From positions 1 to 24,104 of IMG/VR virus record IMGVR_UViG_3300021373_003503: DNA of 24,104 bases, one strand, 5' to 3'. How positions within the stretch are numbered: the stretch's first letter is position 1; each line of letters starts with the position of its first letter. Source of the stretch: a virus. This document shows positions 6,503 to 13,687 of the stretch, one piece after another. A program made the translations under genes and the position numbers. The notes beneath the pieces are model-generated. The model made no database searches. It worked only from the letters and a program-made list of their open reading frames with translations, and was not told the DNA's origin.

Positions 6503-7244
6503 TTCAGATATATCCGTAATTATTACAGGCCCAATAGACGATAGGACTTTTGAGGCTATAGATAGTTATCGCAGTCAGGGGTTTGAGGATATAATCGTGT
6601 CAACTTGGGAAGATGAGAATTTAGAATTACTTAATAAAACTAAACAAGAATATAAACTAGTTTTTAGTAAATACCCAAAAAACTTGAGCGAAATAAACAA
6701 TCAGGGTTGTCGCTTTTTTCAAGCTTTTACTACTTGGAAGGGGAGTAGGTTAGTCACAAATAAATATGTTATCAGGGCTAGGAGTGATGAACTCTACCCA
6801 GACCTTTCTAAGTTCGTGGGTAATATGAGAGATAATCCCAAAAAAGTTCATACTACAGATAATGGATTTTGGAAGATACATAAGTTTTGTTTTTCTTCTC
6901 ACCTGTTTGGTGGTGAAACTCAAATAATTAAGGAAGGCTGCTTCATGATGGTATTAAACGCAGAAAAAACTTTCTTAGGTAATCTACAATTAGATTACCC
7001 GGAGCAATGTTTCGGTTTTTATTTTTTGTTGGCTAATGGTTGTGATATAAGACTTAGTCCTTGGAAACAGGCATTCTACGAAAATGTATTCATAACCCCA
7101 TGTAAAGACTTGCCGGGGCATCTTCATTCTGGTCAGTCCTTTACCGGGTATAGGTTCAAGAGAAACACGGATTACCCTGATAATAGGCCAGACAGACATA
7201 AAAGAGAACAATTGTATCAATCATGTGAGGAATTTTTATGTTGA
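6495..7244 (+). CDS. WavE-like lipopolysaccharide glycosyltransferase
   Basis: A 249-residue protein with the pattern of the WavE lipopolysaccharide-synthesis family. A first strand SVIITGP (residues 7-13) is followed by DIIVSTWEDE (32-41), N69-Q70 near a hydrophobic helix, and YVIRARSDELYPD (91-103), in which the R-S-D core is the family's likely donor/metal site. WavE was named from the Vibrio cholerae core-oligosaccharide cluster; the reaction here is unproven. It overlaps the preceding transferase by 8 nt (ATGCATAA junction) and the neuB gene follows after a short gap, so it is in the same operon. No transmembrane segment is obvious. It is cytoplasmic or membrane-peripheral by inference. 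Confidence 0.6.
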   Translation: MHNSDISVIITGPIDDRTFEAIDSYRSQGFEDIIVSTWEDENLELLNKTKQEYKLVFSKYPKNLSEINNQGCRFFQAFTTWKGSRLVTNKYVIRARSDELYPDLSKFVGNMRDNPKKVHTTDNGFWKIHKFCFSSHLFGGETQIIKEGCFMMVLNAEKTFLGNLQLDYPEQCFGFYFLLANGCDIRLSPWKQAFYENVFITPCKDLPGHLHSGQSFTGYRFKRNTDYPDNRPDRHKREQLYQSCEEFLC

Positions 7245-7268
7245 CTTTCTTTTGAAAATAAATACTAT
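7241..7268 (+). promoter_or_regulatory. Candidate internal promoter before neuB
   Basis: TTGACT (7241-7246), a 16-bp spacer and TACTAT (7263-7268) precede the neuB ATG at 7276. Transcription would begin at or next to the ATG, so the message would be leaderless. The -10 box is poor, and this is one of only a few intergenic gaps in the operon. Low confidence. Confidence 0.28.
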
Positions 7269-7275
7269 TCTTAGT

Positions 7276-8109
7276 ATGGAAGAGACTTATATCATTTCGG
7301 AGATTGGCATTAATCACAACGGAGATCTAGATATAGCTAAGAAGCTCATTGATATTTCTGCTGCAGCTGGCTGCAATGCGGTCAAGTTTCAAAAAAGAAA
7401 TCCAGATGTTTGTGTTCCAGAACATCAAAAGTCTGTCATACGCGATACTCCTTGGGGAGAGATGACATATCTTGATTACAAATACAAGGTTGAGTTTGGC
7501 AAAGAGGAGTATGACGAGATTGACCGTTACTGTAAAGAGAAGGGTATAGCTTGGAGCGCTTCTCCTTGGGATTTAGACAGTTTAGAGTTCTTAAATCAAT
7601 ATGATATTCCATTTATCAAGATAGCTTCTGCCAGCATTACAGATAAAGAGCTTCTAAAGAAAACTTGTGAGACTGGTAAAAAAGTGATCATCTCTACAGG
7701 TATGAGTTCTGAAGAGGAGATTGATGAAGCTGTTGATATTCTGAAAGACAACGCTTCGGATTATGCAGTTTTGCACTGCAACTCGTCTTATCCCGCTCCA
7801 ATAGAAGAATTAAATCTTTCTTGTGTCAAAACTTTAAAAGATAAATACGGGTGTCAAGTTGGCTACAGTGGGCATGAATTCCGACTTGGCACTACAGTCG
7901 CTGCTGTTTATCTTGGGGCTACTATCATTGAGCGTCATGTAACTCTTGACAGGACTATGTGGGGTTCTGACCATATGGCTTCAGTTGAACCTCAAGGTCT
8001 TTTTAAACTTGTTAGTGGCGTTAGAGAGTTGGAACAATCTTTCGGAGATGGGGAAATTTCAGTTACAGAAACTGAAGCTGAAGTGAGAAAAAAACTTAGG
8101 AATAGTTAA
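7276..8109 (+). CDS. neuB: N-acetylneuraminate-type (nonulosonic acid) synthase, no SAF domain
   Basis: The enzyme condenses phosphoenolpyruvate with an N-acyl hexosamine (ManNAc or a related 6-deoxy sugar) to a nine-carbon nonulosonic acid. The start at 7276 gives 277 residues; the frame is open back to 7225, but those 17 residues overlap the previous gene and do not resemble the family. It begins YIISEIGINHNGDL, the family's signature opening, followed by VKFQKR, ISTGMSS, VLHCNSSYPAP, VGYSGH and IERHVTLDR, all TIM-barrel NeuB motifs. The usual NeuB (about 340-350 residues) has a C-terminal antifreeze-like SAF domain over the active site; here the chain stops after the barrel. The exact product (sialic, legionaminic or pseudaminic acid) cannot be read from the sequence. 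It overlaps the next gene by one base. Confidence 0.88.
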   Translation: MEETYIISEIGINHNGDLDIAKKLIDISAAAGCNAVKFQKRNPDVCVPEHQKSVIRDTPWGEMTYLDYKYKVEFGKEEYDEIDRYCKEKGIAWSASPWDLDSLEFLNQYDIPFIKIASASITDKELLKKTCETGKKVIISTGMSSEEEIDEAVDILKDNASDYAVLHCNSSYPAPIEELNLSCVKTLKDKYGCQVGYSGHEFRLGTTVAAVYLGATIIERHVTLDRTMWGSDHMASVEPQGLFKLVSGVRELEQSFGDGEISVTETEAEVRKKLRNS

Positions 8110-8930
8110 TGGATCTTTACAGGAAAGATATTTTCCAAGGAGGCTGGTTTTCTTTTCATTCTACAGTTGCAGATTGGGTAAAGACATCTAAAAATTTACA
8201 AACAGCCTTTTTTAAGAGCTTTATGTTCGATGAGGTCTTTGGGGAATCTAAGGTGACCGATGAGCTTTTAATAAAATCGGATATAGATTTCAGCTTTGTA
8301 AAAGATAAATCTGTTTTAGTTATTGGAGGTGGACCATCCTCTAAAACACTAACAGATAATCAAATAAGATCCTACGATCTAGTTTTTAGCTGTAATCATT
8401 TTTTTAAGAACGATTTGTTAAAAAAACATAAGATCCATTTAGCCTTAATTGGCGATGAGGTCAATTTTAATGACCCTGAGTTTTTAGAGTATGTAAACAA
8501 TCATAATCCTATTCTAGGCTTTGATCATTCGGCCAGAAGACCAGCTTTCAATTTATTAAAACTTAAGGAGAGTTACCCTTTATGTTTTATTTGGCTAACT
8601 AGATATTTTTCAAGGCTTGGTTATGTGCCTAGAGCTTGTGTGTTAGCTAAATTATTTGGAGCGTCAAAGATAGATTTTATAGGTTTAGATGGATTCAGAA
8701 CTAACGAACACTTTTTTGAGAAGGATAAAAATCCTCCTCCATTCAATAGCGTAAAAGAGTTTCAAGATCAGATGAGGGTGTTTTGTGAATACATGTTAAA
8801 CTGTCTAAAAATTGAAGTTGATAATTTCAACGATTTATCCAGTGATAATATTTATGAAGGTATATTAGAGAATGTAAAACTTAGTTATGAAAACGGCACT
8901 ATGTTACAGTGGGCAAATTGGAGCGTTTAA
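8109..8930 (+). CDS. DUF115/MptE-like protein, candidate nonulosonate transferase (copy 1)
   Basis: A 273-residue protein with a Rossmann-like core. Residues 68-78 read SVLVIGGGPSS, a glycine-rich nucleotide-binding turn. SCNHFF (94-99) and LIGDEVNF (113-120) follow, then FGASKIDFIGLDG (183-195). This pattern is that of the DUF115/MptE-like family, which includes 6-hydroxymethylpterin pyrophosphokinase and the Maf flagellin glycosyltransferases that attach nonulosonic acids. Its position straight after neuB favours a role in sugar transfer over pterin metabolism, but that is inference. A weak AGGA precedes the ATG. Its paralogue lies at 10486-11262. The 3' end is overlapped by the next gene for 44 nt. 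Confidence 0.62.
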   Translation: MDLYRKDIFQGGWFSFHSTVADWVKTSKNLQTAFFKSFMFDEVFGESKVTDELLIKSDIDFSFVKDKSVLVIGGGPSSKTLTDNQIRSYDLVFSCNHFFKNDLLKKHKIHLALIGDEVNFNDPEFLEYVNNHNPILGFDHSARRPAFNLLKLKESYPLCFIWLTRYFSRLGYVPRACVLAKLFGASKIDFIGLDGFRTNEHFFEKDKNPPPFNSVKEFQDQMRVFCEYMLNCLKIEVDNFNDLSSDNIYEGILENVKLSYENGTMLQWANWSV

Positions 8931-9663
8931 CAAAGCTTTGAATTCGCAAAATCAATCATTCATGAGTGATGTGGATGATATTTATGCATATACTTCAAAT
9001 GTTGTTTCCCATAAGACTTTGAGTAGACCTCAACTCAAACCTAATTCAGAAGTCTATGAGTATCTAAAGTCAGGGGAGGGTTGGAGAAAAAACCAGCCTT
9101 CATATGGTGTTGTTTACAAGATTGATGATTCTCAAGTTAACGATCTACTATCTTTAGTAAAAACAAAAAAACATTTTATAGAAGACGAATCTTTAGAGGA
9201 TACACTAAACGATTCAAACATGTCAAAGTGGCAATGGCTTAGAAAAAGGCAGCTATGGAAAATGTATCAGTGCCATCAGATGATTGAAGGCGACTACGAT
9301 ATTATTATTCGCTGTAGGTTTGAGTTTAATCCTTTTGTAAAGATCCCCATAAAAGATATTTATAAAACACACAACTCTGAAGACAAGATATTTTTATTTG
9401 GCGGGTGGAATTGCGTCGCCCCAATGATTTTCATGGATAAGTTCATGTGCGATGGCTTTGCGTTTGGGTCTCCTAAAGCTATGGGTGTCTTTTCCTCTTT
9501 ATACTTACAGGAGGAAGCTCATCCCTACGACCCAAAATATAAAGATTGTTGGGATAGGTTTGGGGATAATGTTGAATATCAGTTAGCAAAACATTTAGAA
9601 AAAAATAATATTGAATTAGTATATATAGGTAACAAGAGGTCAATGTACCATTTACAAAGATGA
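8887..9663 (+). CDS. Putative glycosyltransferase
   Basis: A 258-residue protein opening MKTALCYSGQIGAFNKAL, which matches the short opening (A-L-C-x-S-G-Q) of a group of putative capsule and LPS glycosyltransferases. A second hallmark is DIIIRCRFEFNPF (residues about 139-151), resembling the I-R-x-R-x-D segment of the same group. FGSPKAMGVFSSLY (about 194-207) follows, also typical of it. Because the opening motif starts at the ATG, I keep this start even though it overlaps the previous gene by 44 nt. The 3' end overlaps the FkbM gene by 4 nt. No reaction can be assigned; a cytoplasmic sugar transferase is the best guess. Confidence 0.5.
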   Translation: MKTALCYSGQIGAFNKALNSQNQSFMSDVDDIYAYTSNVVSHKTLSRPQLKPNSEVYEYLKSGEGWRKNQPSYGVVYKIDDSQVNDLLSLVKTKKHFIEDESLEDTLNDSNMSKWQWLRKRQLWKMYQCHQMIEGDYDIIIRCRFEFNPFVKIPIKDIYKTHNSEDKIFLFGGWNCVAPMIFMDKFMCDGFAFGSPKAMGVFSSLYLQEEAHPYDPKYKDCWDRFGDNVEYQLAKHLEKNNIELVYIGNKRSMYHLQR

Positions 9664-10508
9664 GAAAAATATTTATAGACTGTGGCTCACATGACGGATG
9701 TTCCGTTAGAAAATTCAAAGATTTATACGATAAACATAATGAATTTGAATATTTTTGTTTTGAGATAAATTCTCTTTTAAAACCTTTTTATAAAGATATC
9801 AAAGATGAAATCAACTTACAATTCAAGGGTGTTAGCACTGAATATGGAACAGTACCATTCTTAAGAATGGGGATGACTGGGGGTAGTACTATAGACAAAG
9901 CTAAAGCTCGTACTTTATATGAAAAGCAGTTCGCAAGAAAAGACTGTATGCTTTTTGACTTCCACGAAATTGCTAAATGTGGGGAATTGAAAAACTTACT
10001 AACAGAAGTTATAGATATCTCACATTGGATAAGACAAAACTTTTCAAAAGACGATTACATAGTCTTAAAAATGGATATCGAAGGGGCTGAGTATGCGATA
10101 TTGGATCACTTAATAAAAGATGAATGCGTTCATTTTCTGAATGAGCTTAAAATAGAGTTTCACAGAGGTAAGGTGAGCCGCTACATTGATAGATTAAAAA
10201 CTAAAAATAAAGACCTTCATATTGATTATAAATGGGACGCAATGCATCCTCCTTATCTTTTGAATAAAAAATCCGAAGAGTATTATTATACTTATGAAAA
10301 AGCTAAGTCTAAATACAGAGAAGATTTTTCTTATGAAGAAAAAATTAAGTGTTGTGAAAAGTTCGTAATGAATTTAAAAAATGAAAATAAAAAACAAGTT
10401 TTTTTTCAAAAATTCAAAATGTTTTTAAATGACTCTTGTTTAATTGACGATTGGAGGAGTTTTATCCGTAAGATAGCAAAAGAAGATGAAGACTTGGGAA
10501 AATTGTGA
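9660..10508 (+). CDS. FkbM-family SAM-dependent methyltransferase
   Basis: A 282-residue protein. IFIDCGSHDGCSV (residues 4-16) is the S-adenosylmethionine-binding motif I of class I methyltransferases, and VLKMDIEGAEYAIL (135-148) is the diagnostic FkbM block. FkbM enzymes O-methylate hydroxyls on sugars and other small molecules, so methylation of a surface sugar fits the operon. The last 100 or so residues are a Lys/Glu/Tyr-rich extension that is not part of the usual core. The 5' end overlaps the preceding gene by 4 nt (ATGA) and the 3' end overlaps the next by 23 nt. The substrate is unknown. Confidence 0.8.
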   Translation: MRKIFIDCGSHDGCSVRKFKDLYDKHNEFEYFCFEINSLLKPFYKDIKDEINLQFKGVSTEYGTVPFLRMGMTGGSTIDKAKARTLYEKQFARKDCMLFDFHEIAKCGELKNLLTEVIDISHWIRQNFSKDDYIVLKMDIEGAEYAILDHLIKDECVHFLNELKIEFHRGKVSRYIDRLKTKNKDLHIDYKWDAMHPPYLLNKKSEEYYYTYEKAKSKYREDFSYEEKIKCCEKFVMNLKNENKKQVFFQKFKMFLNDSCLIDDWRSFIRKIAKEDEDLGKL

Positions 10509-11262
10509 AGATAAAACTGATGCCTATTTCGTCTCTTCCGAAGATAGGTTTGTTGAAAGTGCCAGAGGGATAAGCTGGTTAGAACGTCAAAATATAAAAA
10601 AATCATCATTTAAATGCACTAGCAATTATATTTATGAGGATATAAAAGATTTTAATAAGTTTAAAAATTCTAAGATATTGGTTATTGGTGGTGGGCCATC
10701 GTCAAGTAGTTTGGAATTTGAACGAGAAGATTATGACTATATATTCTCTTGTAACCATTTTTTTAAATGCGAAAAATTCAAAGATATAAATCTGGATGTT
10801 TTGTTTGTTGGTAACGAAGTAAATACTTTTTCCATTGAATTCTCAGACTATTGTAAGAGGAGTTCTACTTATTTAGCTGCAGAAGATTTGAGCGATAGGT
10901 TGGCTCATTTATATTACTTAATTCATTATTTCCCTGAAAAAACTTTTTTATGTTCAAGTAGGTATCAAAGTAAATTCACGGGAACGGCTTCTAAAATGGT
11001 AATTTTTGCTTTAGAGCTGGGCGCAAGCCATGTGGACTTTATAGGTCTCGATGGGGTAGCTCCAGATTTTAAGTTTGGACAATTGGTGCCTCATGGATTT
11101 GAAGGGAAGAAGTTATTCAGAAAGAAAAAGATATCAGAATACCCAGATGTTATAAGGCATTATAAATATTTTGACGCTTACATCAGAGATTTTTACCCTA
11201 ACTGCAAGATAAACAATTTAGGGCGTTATAATAAATATAATTATTCTTATGAAGAACATTAG
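10486..11262 (+). CDS. DUF115/MptE-like protein, candidate nonulosonate transferase (copy 2)
   Basis: A 258-residue paralogue of the protein at 8109-8930. Shared blocks in the same order are ILVIGGGPSSSSL (residues 64-76; VLVIGGGPSSKTL in copy 1), FSCNHFFK (87-94), FVGNEVNT (107-114) and LGASHVDFIGLDG (178-190). Outside these blocks the two are quite different, so this is an old duplication or two separate acquisitions. As for copy 1, the family includes Maf-type nonulosonate transferases and a pterin pyrophosphokinase. The gene directly precedes a CMP-sugar synthetase, which would make the activated donor. It overlaps its neighbours by 23 and 14 nt. Confidence 0.62.
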   Translation: MKTWENCEDKTDAYFVSSEDRFVESARGISWLERQNIKKSSFKCTSNYIYEDIKDFNKFKNSKILVIGGGPSSSSLEFEREDYDYIFSCNHFFKCEKFKDINLDVLFVGNEVNTFSIEFSDYCKRSSTYLAAEDLSDRLAHLYYLIHYFPEKTFLCSSRYQSKFTGTASKMVIFALELGASHVDFIGLDGVAPDFKFGQLVPHGFEGKKLFRKKKISEYPDVIRHYKYFDAYIRDFYPNCKINNLGRYNKYNYSYEEH

Positions 11263-11932
11263 TGATATAGCTGTAATAGTGCAAGCTCGGTTAAATTCAG
11301 AGAGGGTCTCAAAGAAAATGACTAGATCATTTTGCGGGTCTAACCTTTTTGAAATAGGATTGCAAAAACTTTTAAAATCTACAATTATACCATCAAACAA
11401 TATCTTTGCTTCTGTTTATGAACAAGAGTTAATTGATATAGCTAATAACAATGGAGTTCAGGTTTACAAAAGGAGTTGCGATTCAGCAAACAATGATGAC
11501 TCTTTACAAAAAATTTACGAATGGCATGATAAACTTCCTTATAAACATGTTATAAAAGTTAATTTATGCTCGCCTCTTCTAAAAATAGAAACAATAGATT
11601 CTTTTGTTAAGACTTTTTTGAATCAAGAGGAAGACAACCTTTTCGGAGTAATCGAGCAAAAGGATTACTTCTGGAATAATAAGGGTAAGTTAATCACTCC
11701 TTGGCCTGAAGGCCAGACAATAATGAACACAAAAGCTGTTACTGAAACATACAAAGCTGCTCACGTTTTATATGCTTCTAGATTAGATCTAATATCTAAA
11801 AATATGTTTATGGGAGACTTCCAAAAAGAAGGGGGTATCAAACTTTACCCGATGGAAGAGTTAGAGTGCTTCGATATTGACTATGAGTGGCAGTTCAAAA
11901 CAGCAGAATTACTTTATGACAATATATGTTGA
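11249..11932 (+). CDS. CMP-nonulosonate synthetase-like cytidylyltransferase
   Basis: A 227-residue nucleotidyltransferase of the CMP-sugar synthetase type (NeuA/KdsB/SpsF group). It opens IAVIVQARLNSERVSKKM, the CTP-binding motif of the group, and carries VKVNLCSPLLK in the middle, resembling the family's L-x-P-T/S-x-P turn. Near the C-terminus CFDIDYEWQFKTAELL matches the metal-binding D-I-D then helix of NeuA. It would couple CTP to a nonulosonic acid made by the NeuB-like enzyme upstream. The first motif is closer to SpsF than to classical NeuA, so KDO or another CMP-sugar remains possible. It overlaps the previous gene by 14 nt and the HAD gene by 17 nt. Confidence 0.65.
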   Translation: MKNISDIAVIVQARLNSERVSKKMTRSFCGSNLFEIGLQKLLKSTIIPSNNIFASVYEQELIDIANNNGVQVYKRSCDSANNDDSLQKIYEWHDKLPYKHVIKVNLCSPLLKIETIDSFVKTFLNQEEDNLFGVIEQKDYFWNNKGKLITPWPEGQTIMNTKAVTETYKAAHVLYASRLDLISKNMFMGDFQKEGGIKLYPMEELECFDIDYEWQFKTAELLYDNIC

Positions 11933-12209
11933 TATAGATGAAACCATATTTATGACCCAAAATATGGATTATGAGAACAGCCAGCCATTTTTAGAACGGA
12001 TACAGAAAATTAATAAACTGTATGACGAAGGCCACACTATTGTATACTGGACAGCTAGAGGCTCTGGGTCTGGTAAAGACTGGTCAGAGGTGACTAAAGA
12101 ACAGTTTAAACGTTATGGTGTAAAACATCACACTTTAAAATTTGGCAAACCTGTGTATGATCTATTTATAGACGATAAGAATATTAACTCAGAAGTTTTT
12201 TTTAAATGA
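11916..12209 (+). CDS. Small HAD-family phosphatase
   Basis: A 97-residue minimal HAD hydrolase, counting from the ATG at 11916. The frame is open further upstream to 11877, but the family's first strand begins here (MTIYVDIDETIF). D6-x-D8-x-T10 is HAD motif I, with D6 the nucleophile. IVYWTARGS is motif II. KFGKPVYDLFIDDK supplies the motif III lysine and motif IV aspartates. There is no cap domain. Such small HADs occur in capsule and LPS clusters, where they remove phosphate from sugar phosphates. If the host pathway passes through a 9-phosphate nonulosonate, this could dephosphorylate it; that is only inference. It overlaps the upstream gene by 17 nt and the GDP-mannose dehydratase by 4 nt. 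Confidence 0.7.
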   Translation: MTIYVDIDETIFMTQNMDYENSQPFLERIQKINKLYDEGHTIVYWTARGSGSGKDWSEVTKEQFKRYGVKHHTLKFGKPVYDLFIDDKNINSEVFFK

Positions 12210-13234
12210 AGAAGGTGATCATTACAGGAGTGACAGGTCAAGATGGTAGCTTTATGGCTGATTACCTCTTGGAGAATACAGAGCATACCGTTGTGGCTGG
12301 CGTTCGTAGGTTGAGTGTAAAAAACCACCAGAATATAGCTCATCTGTTAGATAATCCTCGCTTTAAGCTTATTGACTTGGATGTTGCTGACCAAGCTAAT
12401 ACAGAGATAGTCATCGCTGAAGAGAAACCTGATTTTTTTATAAATTTTGCTGCTAATTCTTTTGTGGGTGTTAGCTGGAAGATGCCAGTTAATCATATGG
12501 AGACTAATGCTATGGCTGTTTTGTACCAGCTTGAGGCTATCCGTAAATATTGTCCCAAATGTCGATATTATAATGCTGGCTCCTCAGAGGAGTTTGGGGA
12601 CGTTCAATATTCTCCTCAGTCAGAACGTCACCCTTTACGCCCAAGAAGCCCTTATGGGGTCTCTAAGGCTAGTGCGAGGCATATGGTGAAGGTTTGGAGG
12701 GATTCCTATGATTTATTCGCTATTCAAGGTTGGCTATTTAATCATGAAGGAACTCGTCGTGGAGAGGAGTTTGTCACTCGTAAAATCACTAAGAATGTGG
12801 CTCGTATTAAAAATCAGTACATATTAAATCAATTTAAACCTCTTGAACTTGGGAATATTGATGCTAAAAGAGATTGGAGTGATTCAGAGGATTTCGTAGA
12901 GGGAATTTGGTTGATGTTGAACCAAGAAGAGCCTATTGAATATGTGCTGTCTTCTAATCAGACTTACACTATTAGAGAGTTTGTAGAGCAAGCGTTTAAC
13001 TTTGCTGGATTTGCGACTGATAAGTGCGAGTGGGTAGGAGAAGGTGTGGATGAAAAATATGTTCACGAAGGTAAAATTTTGATGAAGATAAATCCAGATT
13101 TTTATCGCCCTGCTGAAGTGGAACTTCTTTGGGGGGACTCTTCAAATGCCCGTAGGTTTCTAGGTTGGAAGCCTAAAACCGATTTCATAGGATTAGTGGG
13201 GAAAATGGTTGCACACGATCTCAAAGAATGGTAA
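12206..13234 (+). CDS. gmd: GDP-mannose 4,6-dehydratase
   Basis: A 342-residue short-chain dehydrogenase of the GMD family, converting GDP-D-mannose to GDP-4-keto-6-deoxy-D-mannose, precursor of GDP-fucose, GDP-rhamnose and GDP-perosamine. Residues 5-14 (IITGVTGQDG) are the NADP-binding glycine motif. Y150-x-x-x-K154 in SPYGVSKA plus the S126-S127-E128 segment in AGSSEEFG form the catalytic set. NHEGTRRGEEFVTRK is strongly GMD-specific. Length is near the family norm of about 340-370. No second-step enzyme (GDP-fucose synthase or reductase) is in the window, so the product must be finished by the host or by genes outside it. It is the last sugar gene; a 9-nt gap precedes the replication genes. 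Confidence 0.93.
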   Translation: MKKVIITGVTGQDGSFMADYLLENTEHTVVAGVRRLSVKNHQNIAHLLDNPRFKLIDLDVADQANTEIVIAEEKPDFFINFAANSFVGVSWKMPVNHMETNAMAVLYQLEAIRKYCPKCRYYNAGSSEEFGDVQYSPQSERHPLRPRSPYGVSKASARHMVKVWRDSYDLFAIQGWLFNHEGTRRGEEFVTRKITKNVARIKNQYILNQFKPLELGNIDAKRDWSDSEDFVEGIWLMLNQEEPIEYVLSSNQTYTIREFVEQAFNFAGFATDKCEWVGEGVDEKYVHEGKILMKINPDFYRPAEVELLWGDSSNARRFLGWKPKTDFIGLVGKMVAHDLKEW

Positions 13235-13243
13235 CTTAATCTC

Positions 13244-13687
13244 ATGCCAAGAGGTAAGAAGAAATGCCCTAGCTGCGAAATGTATGTCGCATCTGGGGTA
13301 TCTTCTTGTGATTGTGGCCACGTTTTCAAGAAAAAGAAGCTGGCTAAACCAAAGATAAAAAAAACTGATATTTTGAAAAGGCTTGTCGAAGAGCCACAAA
13401 AAAACAAGAGGGTATTCTTCTCAAGGGAAATGAAACTTCTGAACAACTTGGTCGATAAATATTCTCTAGAATTCATGAATGTCGTAAATTTTCATCGACA
13501 GTTTGATTCTTTAGCTTACTTAGTAAGCCCAAAACTGAAAGAGACGCTTGACAAAAAGTTTAGGGCATTTAATTATGTGGTAGATAAATCAAAATACCCA
13601 GAATATAATCTAGGTGAAAAAAGCGGTGAGGACAGATTTATAGAGAAGAAAAACAGAACGATAAAGGATTTTTTAACAGATGAGTAA
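13244..13687 (+). CDS. Zinc-ribbon protein of unknown function
   Basis: A 147-residue, strongly basic protein. The N-terminus is a small zinc ribbon with C8-x-x-C11 and C22-x-C24-G, resembling the C-P-x-C / C-x-C-G-x-x-F pattern of short zinc ribbons. A Lys-rich linker follows, then a helical segment (residues about 60-110). I do not recognise the rest. It stands first in the replication operon and overlaps uvsX by 8 nt (ATGAGTAA junction), so a DNA-related or transcription-linked role is plausible. No Shine-Dalgarno is seen. Confidence 0.6.
   Translation: MPRGKKKCPSCEMYVASGVSSCDCGHVFKKKKLAKPKIKKTDILKRLVEEPQKNKRVFFSREMKLLNNLVDKYSLEFMNVVNFHRQFDSLAYLVSPKLKETLDKKFRAFNYVVDKSKYPEYNLGEKSGEDRFIEKKNRTIKDFLTDE

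Noticed and set aside
7225-7275. Upstream start for the NeuB-like gene
   Set aside because: The extra 17 residues do not match the family, overlap the previous gene by 20 nt, and the signature opening follows immediately after the ATG at 7276.
13102-13476. A 124-codon antisense frame across the end of gmd and the zinc-ribbon gene
   Set aside because: It covers two well-supported genes on the other strand and has no recognisable domain or own spacing.
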